Below, piece by piece: positions 1 to 10,897 of a DNA stretch of 64,000 nt. The DNA is from Viola odorata (lineage: Eukaryota; Streptophyta; Magnoliopsida; Malpighiales; Violaceae). The stretch covers positions 2,177,688-2,241,687 of the forward strand of contig OY829542.1 in the NCBI GenBank assembly GCA_963691705.1, read 5' to 3'. The number at the start of each line of letters is the position of its first letter. Within the stretch, counting starts at the first letter, position 1. Both the position numbers and the translations under genes were made by a program. The notes beneath the pieces were generated by a model. It was not told where the DNA came from. It saw only the letters and a program-made list of their open reading frames with translations, and ran no database searches.

Positions 1-363
1 TTGGAGTAGCACCAATGGTGATGAATTTAGAGAACATATCAGGGCGAGAAATGGAAGCAATAGCCCCGACCATGGCCTTGACAGAGTGACCAATAAAAAT
101 GCAAGATTTGACTTGAAGTTCTTCCAATATGGCAAGCACGTCAAGAGCATAACCTTCAATGGTCGAGTATCTTTTGAAATCAAAGTATTCAGGATTAGTG
201 GTCCCACATCCCATATGATCATACAAGATCACACGGTAATCATTAACCAAGTGTGGGACCAAGTGCTTCCACACCGATTGATCTGTGCCAAATGACAAAC
301 CACAACCACCTGCTCCCCTGACCCCAAAACCTTCACATTGTGTGCTTCTTCGATTATACCCAT
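1..363 (-). pseudogene. KAI2: KAI2/D14L-type alpha/beta-hydrolase receptor, 5' part, frameshifted
   Basis: The minus strand opens at ATG 361-363 with [18 protein letters not shown], the conserved N-terminus of KAI2 (karrikin/KAI2-ligand receptor, an alpha/beta hydrolase that signals through MAX2 and SMAX1-type repressors). After the VVVVCH stretch about 4 nt are missing (about 289-294), exactly where the family has its oxyanion-hole HGFG segment. The original frame then hits a stop at 229-231. The shifted frame continues collinearly as [10 protein letters not shown], later [20 protein letters not shown], and then the nucleophile elbow GHSVKAM, where family members usually have Ser in place of that Lys. 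The gene runs off the left edge, so the catalytic Asp and His cannot be seen. A TATA-like stretch on the minus strand lies at 421-430. I read it as a recent pseudogene. A sequencing error in a functional copy is the main alternative. Confidence 0.85.
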
Positions 364-424
364 TTCTTTCTTTCTAGATTCTTGATTTTCTTTTCAGGGT
401 TGGTATGGTATGGTTCTTGATTTA

Positions 425-640
425 TATATACAGTTCTGGTTCAAGAATGTAAAGAATGAAGCGGCTGGTGACTTTTGGATGGTTGATGGGGGAGTTTCTT
501 TCCATCTACGGAAAACAACAAAATTATCTTGGGAAGCAGTGGTGCCGGCTGATCAGAATGGAAGTTAAGGTTTTAATTACCCGATTCCCGAACCTACTAG
601 CATGTAGCAGAAGCTGTAAAAAAAAATTAATCTGTTACAT
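425..640. repeat. KAI2-upstream repeat, copy A
   Basis: About 200 bp beginning TATACAGTTCTGGTTCAAG and ending around AGAAGCTGTAAAAA. It lies about 65 bp upstream of the KAI2-like start codon and overlaps its TATA-like stretch. A very similar copy is at 6641-6825; copy A carries about 25 extra bases near 542-566. Its position suggests promoter or 5'-UTR sequence of the KAI2-like gene that was duplicated. It could also be a non-autonomous transposon, although I see no clear terminal repeats. Confidence 0.7.
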
Positions 641-1368
641 TTAGATCATTAACTAACAAAATAATTTTGGATTCGTGTTTGTCTCCATGCAAAATTGAAC
701 CAAGGTTTCCATTAATTAGTATTTTCTTGTCCTCATCCCCTTCTGTCTAATTGATATATAGCCGTGTTAGAGTGTGTAAATCTCGATCAAAGTTCCACAT
801 ATCACATAAAAATAATAAATGTTAAATAGAAGATCCAGGAGTGAAATTCTTAATACAATAAACGTTTTTGTTAAAATCGTGAGGGTTAATTTAGGTCTAA
901 AAGTGAACCATATCATTTCATTAATAAAGATCGAATTTTCATTTCTCTATAATGATAACGAAAGTAAAAAGTTCGGCCGAATTGTAAAATGGATTTTAAA
1001 GGGGTGGTCATGAGTAGTATTTTCTTGCCACAGTAAACAATATCATTTGGATTAATTCATTTTGTCTCCACTGTTTCAAGTGATTTTGACGGAAGAAGTG
1101 TGTTGAGAAAGTAAAAATAAAATAAAAAATACCATTCACTTTGTTTCATATTATTTGTCTTTTTTTTTATTCTCTAAAATTAAAGAATAATTAAGATACT
1201 ATTTTTTGACATATTTATCCTCATAATTCATACATCTCATTTTTAATTGACTAAAATTATACTAAAATTGACATAAGAATTAGAAAAATAACCAATAATT
1301 TACACAAGGTCTCACTTGTACGTACTAGTTCGTTTTACCAACCAACACCAACCCGCAAAATATACTAG
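641..1368. other. AT-rich spacer without a gene
   Basis: Low-complexity AT-rich DNA. The short open frames have no recognisable protein similarity and no splice context. About 1130-1260 looks like a decayed Stowaway-type MITE, but I cannot place its ends. It has no visible counterpart in the second copy of the duplicated block. Confidence 0.5.
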
Positions 1369-1684
1369 CTAGTCAGAAGACGGTTCAGGAGTCGGTTTGG
1401 CATGGAGACACTCTCTGGATAAAGATACAGTAGAGACTGATAGGAAATCATATTCTAAATTTGGTTATATATATCATCATTGCACATAATAATACTAACT
1501 GTCCATTAACACTCGCTATATTATTAATTTATAAAAAAATAATTAAAATTTAGTAATAAATAACTATTCAATTTATATATTTATGGTATCGATATAGACT
1601 AGTCACTTGCTAAATATGGATGAACAATTGTTTAATTATAGCGACGGTGTCCTAATTGGTATCCTCTTTCGATAATAATACATA

Positions 1685-1809
1685 CTCCCTCCATCCTTTT
1701 TTAATTGACGTTTTGCTACTTTTTGTTACTGTACACATTACTTAACTTTTTAGTGTTTGCTTTACTTTTTGTTACTGTTTCAAAGAGTCAATTAAAAGGA
1801 CGGAGGGGG
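1685..1809. mobile_element. Stowaway-like MITE (125 bp)
   Basis: Terminal inverted repeats of about 23 bp (CTCCCTCCATCC... on the left, complementary to ...GGACGGAGGGGG on the right), flanked by TA at 1683-1684 and 1810-1811. This fits the Tc1/mariner-derived MITEs common in plants. It sits inside the first ~212-bp unit. The hAT-like element at 1818 inserted right next to it afterwards, because the 8-bp target of that element includes the right TA of this MITE. Confidence 0.85.
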
Positions 1810-1817
1810 TACTATAT

Positions 1818-4028
1818 TAGGGGTGAAAACGGGCCGGTTCGGTCCGATTTTGGGGCTAGAATCGGACCGAACCAAAAAAATTCAGTTCTTGTGGCGCCAG
1901 AACCGAAAATTTTTGGTTCTGGTATGGCTAGAACCGAACGGTTCGGTTCTGTATTCGATTTTTTTATTTTTTTTTAAAACAACGTCGTTTAATTGTTAAA
2001 TACACCGTACACCGTTGATTATTTAATACTCCCTCTGGGGCGTTACAATCGTCGTTTTAGCGATGAAAAGCAGTCCCCCAACAAATGTCGTTCTCGGATC
2101 CCCAAGCTGGAGAAGACGAGGGTGCCCCTGCATGTCTGCGCTAGTGACGACGACGACGGCTTCGGCTTCAACTGCCTTCCTCGATTCCCTCTTTTCTGTG
2201 TTTGAAATGAAATTTGCGGGGGAAGCGAAAGCTTTTCCTTTTTCAATTTTCATTTTCCCCCTCTCTTGTGTTTGAATCCGAAATTTGCGTGGGAACGGAA
2301 GCTTTTCCTTTTTCAATTTTCATCTTCAATTTTCATTTTCCCTCTCCACGGGTTTCAATTTCTAGAGGGTGCTGGTTTGGTTTTGGTGTTGGAATTGGAA
2401 TTGGAATTAATTTGGGAGGGGACTTAGAATTGGATTTAATTGAGGCAGAGGATTGGTGGTTGGCTGATTTGGTTGGGTTTGTGTGGAGGAGAGGAGGAAG
2501 AAGGTGAACAGAGGCGAGGAGGAAGAAGGTGAACAGTAAAGTTGTACCAAATTAATTATAATGGCACAATGGTAAATTAGAGTTTTCTATTTATTTATTC
2601 GGTTCGAGCTAATCGGGATGAGAAATTTTGCTCAAAACTGATAAAAACTCGAACAGAAAATACCGAAATGTGAAATAAAATAGAATTAAAGAAATGATAC
2701 GAAATAAAAATATAAAAAATACTATATTATCAATAAATAAAAACTTAAGAAGAACATGAGAAATAAATTAATTATTTCGGGTTTGATCCGAATTTTTTAT
2801 AAAGTAAATAAAGTAAATAAAGTAAAATTTTAAGCGCATAATCTATACTTAATGGCCTATTATAATTATTCACCCGTGTTGATTATTTATCAAATAAAAA
2901 CTCGTTTGGAAATGTAAAAGTAGAAGCAACTATATATGAAATTGCATTGATACTCAAATCTGCTAGGCCAAGCCCGTGACCTAGCCAAGCTGAGTCTCCG
3001 TCTTCCATCTCCCCAAGCCATCAACTTGCATCAACCCAGCCGGTTTCAAGCCATCAACATGCATCAACCTAGCAGGTTTCAAGCCAGCAGCTCTCAGAAT
3101 TGAGTCAACCATCAGTTGTAAATAGCTAGGGAGGCTAGGGGTAGTATGGTCAAAAAATGCCTCATTTTCTCCCCACCAATCATTTTTTTAAGTCACGTTC
3201 CCGGGGCTAAAATGACGTTTATTTTACCCCGGAGGGAGTATTTTTTTTGTTTAATTGCTCTCAGATGGAGCTAAATGCATGTTAAAAAATAAAATGTGTC
3301 AGTGTATGTACCCAAAAATAAAACAAGGAAAATAATCTAATATACTAATTAATTAGATACGTGTTTATAATGGTATCGATTAATGATAATTGAAGAGAAC
3401 CAACATGTTTGAAATCGTGAGATTTAGATTCTCTCTTAGGTTTAATTTAATTTTTAATTAATAGATTGGACTTATCTATATATGTGCTAAATTAAGAGAA
3501 AAGTTTTTAGTTGAAGTAGAAAAATAATAAAAATACTAAATTCAGTTAAATTGTGTAAGTTGATGTCTGTGTTATTCAATTGATACAGATCATCAAAATC
3601 TCCGGATGTCTTTAAACAAGTTTATGGTAGCACTGTTCCTGTTCTGGATGGTGAAAAACTGCACATGAGGATACTGGTGTGAAAAATTGCCCCAGCCCAG
3701 CCCAGCCTAGCCTAGTCAGTGAAGGAAAAAAAGCACAAAAAAAAGAATTTTGAACCCCTTCCCTTTAGAAAGGAAGGCAACGATTTAACCACTGAAGCAG
3801 AGCTGAACTTTGATAATTGATGCATATATATAAAAAATTCGGTTCAAATGGTTCTACCGTTCAATTTTACGGGTTTTATATTCGGAGAACTGGACCGAAC
3901 CAGAAAGTTACGGTTCGGTTCTACTGTTCTAGTTGGGTAGAACCGGACTGAACCGAAAAGCTACAATTCGGACCGGTTCAGTTCAAATTTTTCCGGTTCA
4001 GGTACGGTCCAGTTTTCTTACACCCCTA
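1818..4028. mobile_element. hAT-like non-autonomous element with an 8-bp target duplication
   Basis: The ends are TAGGGGTGAAAA and, at the right, the complement-related TTTTCTTACACCCCTA. The flanks are the identical 8-mer TACTATAT at 1810-1817 and 4029-4036. TAGGGGTG ends with 8-bp duplications are typical of hAT-superfamily elements. The subterminal regions (1830-1965 and 3835-4015) are packed with CCGGTTCGGT / ACCGAACC-type motifs in both orientations, as expected for transposase-binding repeats. No transposase frame is visible. A second element (2029-3238) is nested inside. Confidence 0.85.
2029..3238. mobile_element. Nested Stowaway/mariner-like element (1.2 kb)
   Basis: The left end CTCCCTCTGGGG pairs with the right end CCCCGGAGGGAG, and the similarity continues for about 32 bp including a TCGTTTTAGC / GCTAAAATGACG core. 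TA flanks lie at 2027-2028 and 3239-3240. The interior has no transposase. It carries GGAATT microsatellite repeats near 2390-2410 and a roughly 40-bp tandem duplication (CATCAACNTGCATCAACC type) around 3018-3090. The element lies wholly within the hAT-like element, so it is younger. Confidence 0.8.
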
Positions 4029-4099
4029 TACTATATGCTTTGTAATTTTGTACCGGTGGTGCTATTAGAAAGCTCTAGATTATTGATTCATAAAAAAAA

Positions 4100-5782
4100 A
4101 AGGTAATTGTGGAAATGCCCCCTGTACTATCTCGAAAAATAGAAATCTCCCTGTCTTTCAAATTTTTTATTCCGCCTCCACTGAACTTTGGGTCAACTGC
4201 AACCGCTAGAGCTACCGTCAGTCAACCAAAAGTTCTGTTACTTTCACTGGTGGCAGCCGATTTCAACTTATTTACCATAATGCCATTATGTATTAAATAA
4301 TATAATTAATTTAAATTTTTTTGAAAAATAATATAATTAATTTTAAAATTCAGAAAATAATGTAATTAATTTAAAAAAATCCAGAAAAATGATAAAAATG
4401 AAAAAATAACAAAGAAATGTTAATTAATCTAAAAATCCAAAAAAATTGTAATAATTCTAAAAAATGTGAAAATTCTAAAAAAAATGTAAACAATACAAAA
4501 TCAATTGTACAAATCCCAAAAAATGTTAATTAATGTCAAAATCCAAAAACAAAAACGTAAAAAATCCTTAAAAAATTGTACAAATTCCAAAACAATTAAA
4601 AAAAAGTAAAAAAAACATTAAAAATTAAAAATTCCAAAAAATGTAAAACAGTTTTTTTGACTTTTTTACATTTTTTGGAATTTTTACAAATGTTTATGTT
4701 TTTTATACATTTTTTTGGAATTTTTACATTTTTTGGAACTTTTACAATTTCTTTGAAATTTTAATATGTTTTTGGAATTTTTACATTTTTTTGACTTTTT
4801 TACATTTTTTGGAATTTTTATATTTTTTTGGAATTTTTACAAATGTTTATGTTTTTTATACATTTTTTTGGAATTTTTACATTTTTTGGAACTTTTACAA
4901 TTTCTTTGAAATTTTAATATGTTTTTGGAATTTTTACATTTTTTTGACTTTTTTACATTTTTTGAAATTTTAATATGTTTTTGGTATTTAAACAGTTTTT
5001 TTGACTTTTTTACATTTTTTGGAATTTTTATATTTTTTTGGAATTTTTACAAATGTTTATGTTTTTTATACATTTTTTTGGAATTTTTACATTTTTTGGA
5101 TTTTAACATTTTTTGGAACTTTTACAATTTCTTTGAAATTTTAATATGTTTTTGGAATTTTTACATTTTTTTTAATAATTTTATATTTTTTTGGAATTTT
5201 TCCATTTTTTTAAATTTTTTACATTTTTTTCATGGATTTTGTACATTTTTTGGAAGTTTTAATTTTTTTGTTATTTTTACTTTTTTTTTTAGAATTTTTA
5301 CATTTTTTTGGAATTTGTACATTTTTTTGATAAATTTTTCCAAATTTTTATGTTATTTTAACATTTTTTGGAATTTATAATATTTTTTGGAATTTTTACA
5401 TTTTTTGGGATTTTTACATTTTTTCTGGATTTTTAGATTAAAAATTTTTTTTTTTATCATTTTTTTGGATTTTTTAAAATTAATTACATTATTATGTGGG
5501 TTTTAAAATTAATTATATTATTTTTCAGAATTTTTTAAATTAATTATATTATTTTTCTGGATTTATTAAATTAATTATATTATTTAATACATAATGACAT
5601 TATGGTAAATAAGTTGAAACCGGTTGCCACAGGTGAAAGTAACGGAACTTTGGGTTGACTGACGGTAGCCCTAACTTTTGCAGTTGACCTAAAATTCAAG
5701 AGAGGCGGAATAAAAAAATTGAAAGACAGAAGAAGTTTCTATTTTTCGCGATAGTATAAGGGGTTTTCCACAATTACCCTTT
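4100..5782. mobile_element. Mutator-like long-TIR hairpin element (1.68 kb)
   Basis: Terminal inverted repeats of over 150 bp begin AAGGTAATTGTGGAAA on the left and AAGGGTAATTGTGGAAAA on the right (complement strand). They contain matching ACTATC-CGAAAAATAGAAA, TATTCCGCCTC and GGTCAACTG / CAGTTGACC segments. A 9-bp duplication TAAAAAAAA flanks it (4091-4099 and 5783-5791). The interior is a low-complexity foldback: A-rich on the left arm, and TTTTTTGGAATTTTTACA-like units on the right. No gene is present; the long Phe-rich frames come from the T-rich repeats. Long TIRs with 9-bp duplications fit MULE-derived MITEs. Confidence 0.85.
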
Positions 5783-6140
5783 AAAAAAAAGGTAATTAAA
5801 ATTTAGAAAGAATTAAATAACTATCCACATTCATATATATGCGGTATCAATATAGACTAATCATTTGATGAATGTGGATGAATAATTGCCTAACTAAAGC
5901 GACGGTGTCCTAATTGATCCTTCTTCGATGATAATATATATTATATGCTTTGTATTTTTGTATCGGTGGTGTTGTCGGAAAGCTCTAGATTATGGATTCA
6001 TAAAAAGATAATTAATTAAAATTTAGAAATAAATAACTATCCACATTCATTTATTACGTTATTGATATAGACTAATCACTTGATGAATGTGGATGAACAA
6101 TTGCCTAACTAGAGTGACGGTGTCCTAGATTAAAATTTTT

Positions 6141-6640
6141 AGGGTCCATATTTTACAATATAGAATCTTTTTATTACATATTTATTTACTTTTTATTTTC
6201 TAATATAAAACTGGCATAGGTAGAGTATTTAGAACATTAATTTAAGAAAATTATTAGAATTAATAAAATATATTTAGGAAGTTTCGACTTGTTTATCTTT
6301 AATATTAGAAAATTATTTAATTTGAATTTGAATCATTCCTGAACCGCCAAATATAGAATTTTGAGATAAATAAAAGTTTAATTATAATTTAAAATTTAAG
6401 GATTATATTAGAAACTTTTAAAATTTTAAGGGGTTAAATACCCAAAACATAAAGGACTAAAATGAGTATTTTGAAAATCCCTGCTTTCGCCCTGTTAAAC
6501 ACACATTTTTTGTTTATTTTTCCCTAATACCAAAATAACACTCAATTTATTCAGTCGTTACGTTTGCCTCAAATTTTTCTTTATTAGCCCAAACGGTACG
6601 AGACACTCAATTTTACAATTAAGCTTGACTAACGATTTTA
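6141..6640. other. AT-rich spacer between the two duplicated blocks
   Basis: AT-rich DNA with no recognisable gene or clear transposon ends. It separates the last tandem unit of the left block from the KAI2-upstream repeat of the right block. Confidence 0.5.
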
Positions 6641-6825
6641 TACAGTTCTGGTTCAAGAATGTAAAGAATGAAGCGGTTGGTGACTTTTGGATGGTTGATG
6701 GGGCAGTTTCTTTCCACCTACGGAAGACAACAAAATTATCTTGGGAAGCAGCGGTGGTTTTAATTACCCGATTCCCGAACCTACTAGCATGTAGCAGAAG
6801 CTGTAAAAAAAAGTAATCAGTTAAT
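6641..6825. repeat. KAI2-upstream repeat, copy B
   Basis: Close match to 425-640, starting TATACAGTTCTGG and ending after AGAAGCTGTAAAAAAAA. No KAI2-like coding sequence lies beside it: the sequence to its left (6141-6640) is unrelated to the coding part at 1-363. It is therefore an orphaned copy of the upstream sequence, consistent with a duplication that did not include the gene body, or with later loss of that body. Confidence 0.7.
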
Positions 6826-6829
6826 GATA

Positions 6830-8043
6830 ATACATAAAAACATGCTAAGGGCATTTCCGTCATTTTACGGATCTGGTAACCTAGCTTCCGGATGATTGAG
6901 TAGTTTACCGGTAAGTACGTATGATTCTGGTATTCGTACCTCCAATCTGAAAAGGCATCACAAGGGCAATTATGACCTTTCATCATCAACGAGAGATCTC
7001 AACTACATATACCGGTATATACTATCACCAGTAGCCAAGACTACATCTACCGGCTTCAACAAGTAAGTACCTTACCGGTAATACTTCCTCCGTCCCTTTT
7101 TAATGGACGCGAGGGAGTGAATCACTTGGTTTAAGGCAACTGACACTGCTGTCAGCCTCTCGTTCCACGTGTCAGCCTCTCCCTCCTTCTTCTTCCTTTT
7201 TTCTCTCTTTTCTTTCTTTCTTTCTCTCTTTTCTTTCTTTCTCCCTCTGTCATTATTTCTTGTTCTCACCTCCGCCACAGAAAGGAGCGGAAGGACGTCT
7301 CGAGTCAGGAGCAGGTGGAACGGCGCAATTCCGACCATCCAAGAGCCTCCACGCGCCGCCGAAGTTGCCGCAACTCCGGCCACGCACGCCACTCGCCGGC
7401 GCGTCCGGTCTCTGATTCGGCCGCCACCACCCTTGTTCTGCTCACCTCGTCATTTCCAGCAAGAATCTATACTCGCCGCGCCATTCTGACCAGCCAAACT
7501 TGTTTTATTTTTGATTTGAAATCGGAGGAGGAGAGATGAAAGAGAACACCTTTTTCTGCTTTTGCTGACACCTTCTTTTCCATGTTTTCCAACAAATTTC
7601 AAATGTGGCCCTTTAATTTTGACTTTCCCATTTTTTTCCCATGTATGACGCATAGCTCAGCATGAAAACGACGGGTCGTTTGAGGGCATTTTTGACAAAA
7701 CACGAACAAAGTGGACACAAATGCCAAAGGCGTCAATTAAAAAAGGACACCGTTTTTGGGCTAAAACGTCCATTAAAAAGGGACGGAGGGAGTATATAAC
7801 AGAGGAAGCTACAAGTTGAAGGGGCAGATATCAGTGACCGTTATCCTAGTTTAAGCCATGTGGCATGCGCAGATCGAGGATAATCATCACCTCCTGTGCT
7901 ACATTTATGACGAATTTGAGAGCATTTAATGCATCGCTTGAAAGCATTAAATGCGCCGCTTGAGAGCATTCAATGCGTCGGCCCTTAGGCCTCGCATGTC
8001 CTAGGTAACCCTCAGGGCGGTCCTCACCTCTGGACACATAATA
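6830..8043. other. Unidentified repeat-like sequence interrupted by a MITE
   Basis: The flanks 6830-7081 and 7795-8043 read like parts of one older repeat, possibly an LTR fragment. Both are richer in GC than the surroundings. The left part carries several ACCGGTA motifs, which recur at 25.6-25.8 kb. The right part holds three ~22-bp tandem units (CGCTTGAGAGCATTCAATG type) around 7916-7980. No coding capacity is recognised. Confidence 0.4.
7084..7792. mobile_element. Stowaway/mariner-like element (709 bp)
   Basis: The left end CTTCCTCCGTCCCTTTTTAA pairs with the right end TTAAAAAGGGACGGAGGGAG. The inverted repeats extend about 26 bp to a TGGACG / CGTCCA core. TA flanks lie at 7082-7083 and 7793-7794. 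The interior includes a CT-rich tract (about 7180-7250) and a GC-rich stretch with open frames in both directions. Those frames match no protein I recognise and look like captured or random sequence. Confidence 0.85.
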
Positions 8044-8442
8044 TACTAGCTAGTCAGAAGTCTGTTTGGCATGGAGACACTCTCTCGACAAAGATATAGT
8101 AGATACTGATAGGAAATCATATCCTAAATTTGGTTATATATATCATCATTGCACATAATAATATTAACTGTCCATTAACACTCGCTATATTATTGATTCA
8201 TAAAAAAATAATTAAAATTTAGTAATAAATAACTATTCACATGCGATATCGATATAGACTAATCACTTAATAAATATGGATGAACAATTGTTTAACTATA
8301 GCGACGGTGTCCTAATTGGTATCCTATTTTGATAATAATACATACCATATGCTTTGTAATTTTGTACCGGTGGTGCTGTTAGAAAGCCCTAGATTATTGA
8401 TTCATAAAAAGATAATTAAAATTTTGAAATAATTAAATAACT

Positions 8443-9691
8443 GGGTTAATGAAATTTTTGGGACCTGCACTCACCTCATTGTATTTGTTTGGCACCTGCA
8501 CTCATTTTCAATTTTAAATAGCACTCGCACTCAAAGATCGTTTTCATTTGGCCCCTCTAATTGAAATCGTCCAACGTGTGCCATTAAGTCGACGATAGAG
8601 CATGTCACGTCATAGTCTACGTGTATTTATGCTGACGTGTCATGCCACATCAGCAAATTCGATTCAAATCCAACAAAAAATGAGCCAAAATGGCCAAACG
8701 CCGTTTGAGGTCGTCTTCTTCCTCTTCTATAACCAGTGATGTTTGGTATCCCAAAAGTCAAATTGAAAAAAGGGAAAGGAAAGAAAGAGATGCAAGTGGG
8801 TACCGCTGCAGTGAATGTGTAATAAAGCAGCAGGTTTTTGTTATAAACTAAGAATTACGGATTGGAAATCCTTCTCCTTAATTCATAATTTCTTCTACAT
8901 GCTCAAGGGTTAGCAGTAACATCCTCAAATCCTCATCCCCCTGTTTCTTAATTTTATCTGTTTGTTTCCTTCACATGGATTGATGCCTCTTGCTTCGACT
9001 GGGCATTAATGGTTTTTTCTCCTTCAAAATTCTATTATTAAAATATTATTTAATCAAGTGATAAAAATATCAATAAATATATTTTCAACAATTTACTTGG
9101 TTCTTTTTTACCTCCAAAGTCCAAACCAGATCAATCTGCCACCTCTCAAGTCTTATCCACTTTCACTCCAAAGAATACATAACATGACTCTTAATGGTCC
9201 CATATATCTCCTGCAAAACCATGCCATCACCACCACTCCATTTCTCCTCCTCCTCCACATCTCCTCCTCCTCCTAACATCTTCCATTCACCATGTCATCA
9301 CTTTTTGTTCGTTTCCTTTCTCCTCCATTATCATTTTATTCAATTATTTCGGGCCAAAATGGTTTTGGCCCTCAGACTGAATGGCCAAAACGGCATCGTT
9401 TTGGCCATTTTGTATCGTTTTGGTCATTTTGGTATCTGTTTGTCCATACCCATTTTTCGTTGGGTTCGGATCGAATTTGCTGACGTGACATGATACGTCA
9501 GCATAAATACACGTGGACTATGATGTAGCATGCCCTGTCGTCGACTTAACGACACACATTGGACGGCGTCAGTTAGAGGGGTCAAATGAAAACGATCATT
9601 TGAGTGCGAGTGCCATTTAAAACCGAAAATGAGTACAGGTGCCAAACAAATACAGTGAGGTGAGTGCAGGTACCAAAAATCTCATTAACTC
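8443..9691. mobile_element. Mutator-like long-TIR element (1.25 kb)
   Basis: Terminal inverted repeats of over 200 bp: GGGTTAATGAAATTTTTGG on the left, and GAGTTAATGAGATTTTTGG reading inward from the right. Shared internal motifs are CCTGCACTCACCTCA, TAAGTCGACGA and TACGTGTATTTATGCTGACG. The 9-bp duplication TAAATAACT flanks it exactly (8434-8442 and 9692-9700) and restores a tandem unit. No transposase is visible; the interior frames are proline/serine-rich low-complexity sequence. Confidence 0.87.
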
Positions 9692-10220
9692 TAAATAACT
9701 ATCCACATTCATATATATATATATATATACGCGTTATCAATATAGACTAATCATTTGATGAATGTGGATGAATAATTGCCTAATTAGAGCGACGGTGTTC
9801 TAATTGGTATCTCCTTCGATAATAATATATACTATATGCTTTGTATTTTTGTATCGGTGGTGCTGCCGGAAAGCTCTAGATTATGGATTCATAAAAAGAT
9901 AATTAAAATTTAGAAATAAATAATTATCCACATTTATATATTACGGTATCGATATAAACTAATCACTAGATGAATATGGATGAACAATTGCCTAACTAGA
10001 GTGATGGTGTCTTAATTGGTATCCTCATTCGATAATAATATATACTATACGCTTTGTAATTTTGTACCGGTGGTGCGGTCGGAAACCCTTAGATTATTGA
10101 TTCATAAAAAGATAATTAAAATTTAGAAATAAATAACTATCAACATTCATATATATATATATGTGGTATTAGTATAAACTAATAACTTGATAATTGGTAT
10201 CCTCCTTCTATAATAATATA

Positions 10221-10897
10221 CTCCCTCCAAATTTTTTTATTTGTCGTTTTTTTAGTTTTTTCATAAACTAAGGTAATCATTAGTTGCCAATTATTATTAA
10301 AAGCATTTCAGCCAACCAAATTGTAACGTTTTTTGCTAATTATGGAGTAATTAAGAGTAATTATCTTGAAAACTGAAAATGGACAACTAAATCGCCTATT
10401 TTATTTACTCTAGAAACCAGTGTTATCAGAACCGAATCGGAAATGAAAATTTAATGGTTCAACCGGGTTTGACCGGATTGACCCATTGGACCATTTTTAA
10501 CCATTCACGCATCGAACCGTTCAATCTTAGATAATTGAACCGGATTGAACCGGTAAATTTTCATAAAATTTCCATATTCTTATTATAAAAAAATCCAATA
10601 CCAAAACGCCGCCGTTTTGGAGAAGAAGCACAAAACGACGTTGTTTCCTTTTCCTTAAACGACGTCTTTTTGACAGTGGCATTGACCCAACCGGGTTGAC
10701 AGTGAACCGATCAGGTCGTCGGTTGTGTAAAAACTAGCCGAGTCGACCAATTTTTTCCGGTTCGCATGTATATCTGGTCAGTAGTTGAATCGAACTGAAA
10801 ACTTTTTTGTGTCGCAATTTTACAGATTTGACCGCCGAATCGGTCCGGTTTTGATAACTATGCAAAAAATGAAAATTAAAAAGACTTGGAGGAAGTG
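10221..10897. mobile_element. Decayed mariner/Stowaway-like element
   Basis: It begins CTCCCTCCAAATTTTTTTA and ends CTTGGAGGAAGTG, with TA at 10219-10220 and 10898-10899. It interrupts a ~212-bp unit between TAATAATA and TTATATGCTTTG. The inverted repeats are short and imperfect, so the element is old. A second inverted-repeat insertion (10421-10860) lies inside. Confidence 0.65.
10421..10860. mobile_element. Nested hAT-like insertion with CCGGTT-rich ends
   Basis: The ends TGTTATCAGAACCG and CGGTTTTGATAACTA are inverted repeats. The subterminal DNA is full of AACCGG / CCGGTT motifs, and the middle holds two AAACGACGT-like repeats. I could not find a convincing target duplication, so the assignment to hAT rests on the end sequence and the motif-rich subterminal regions. 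Confidence 0.5.

Larger units (their letters stand above)
1369..6140. repeat. Duplicated block, left copy: ~212-bp tandem units split by transposons
   Basis: Block sequence survives at 1369-1682, 4029-4099 and 5783-6140. It contains degenerate tandem units marked by ACTATCCACATTCAT, GACTAATCA, GCGACGGTGTCCTAATTGG, TGTACCGGTGGTGCTG and GATTCATAAAAAGATAATT. The spacing between successive markers is about 212 bp. The segments are collinear, unit for unit, with 8044-10218: both copies have one unit reading TTTTGTATCGG and ATTATGGATTCAT in place of TTTTGTACCGG and ATTATTGATTCAT. Three transposons (1685-1809, 1818-4028, 4100-5782) interrupt this copy. Removing each at its target duplication restores the unit. 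Confidence 0.85.

Noticed and set aside
2023..2507. Overlapping ~70-97-codon frames on both strands
   Set aside because: They overlap the nested Stowaway/mariner-like element, with no domain, splice context or homology that I recognise.
4919..5380. 153-codon open frame rich in Phe/Leu/Ile
   Set aside because: It comes entirely from TTTTTTGGAATTTTTACA-like repeats inside a hairpin transposon. Composition is extreme and there is no conserved motif.
6558..6989. 143-codon minus-strand frame
   Set aside because: It spans the KAI2-upstream repeat and unrelated spacer. The shared part is not open in the same way in the other copy.
7072..7489. Two opposite ~106-codon frames around a CT-rich tract
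   Set aside because: Both lie in a TA-flanked MITE and mirror each other. Lys/Arg/Glu-rich and Phe/Ser-rich compositions reflect the CT tract.
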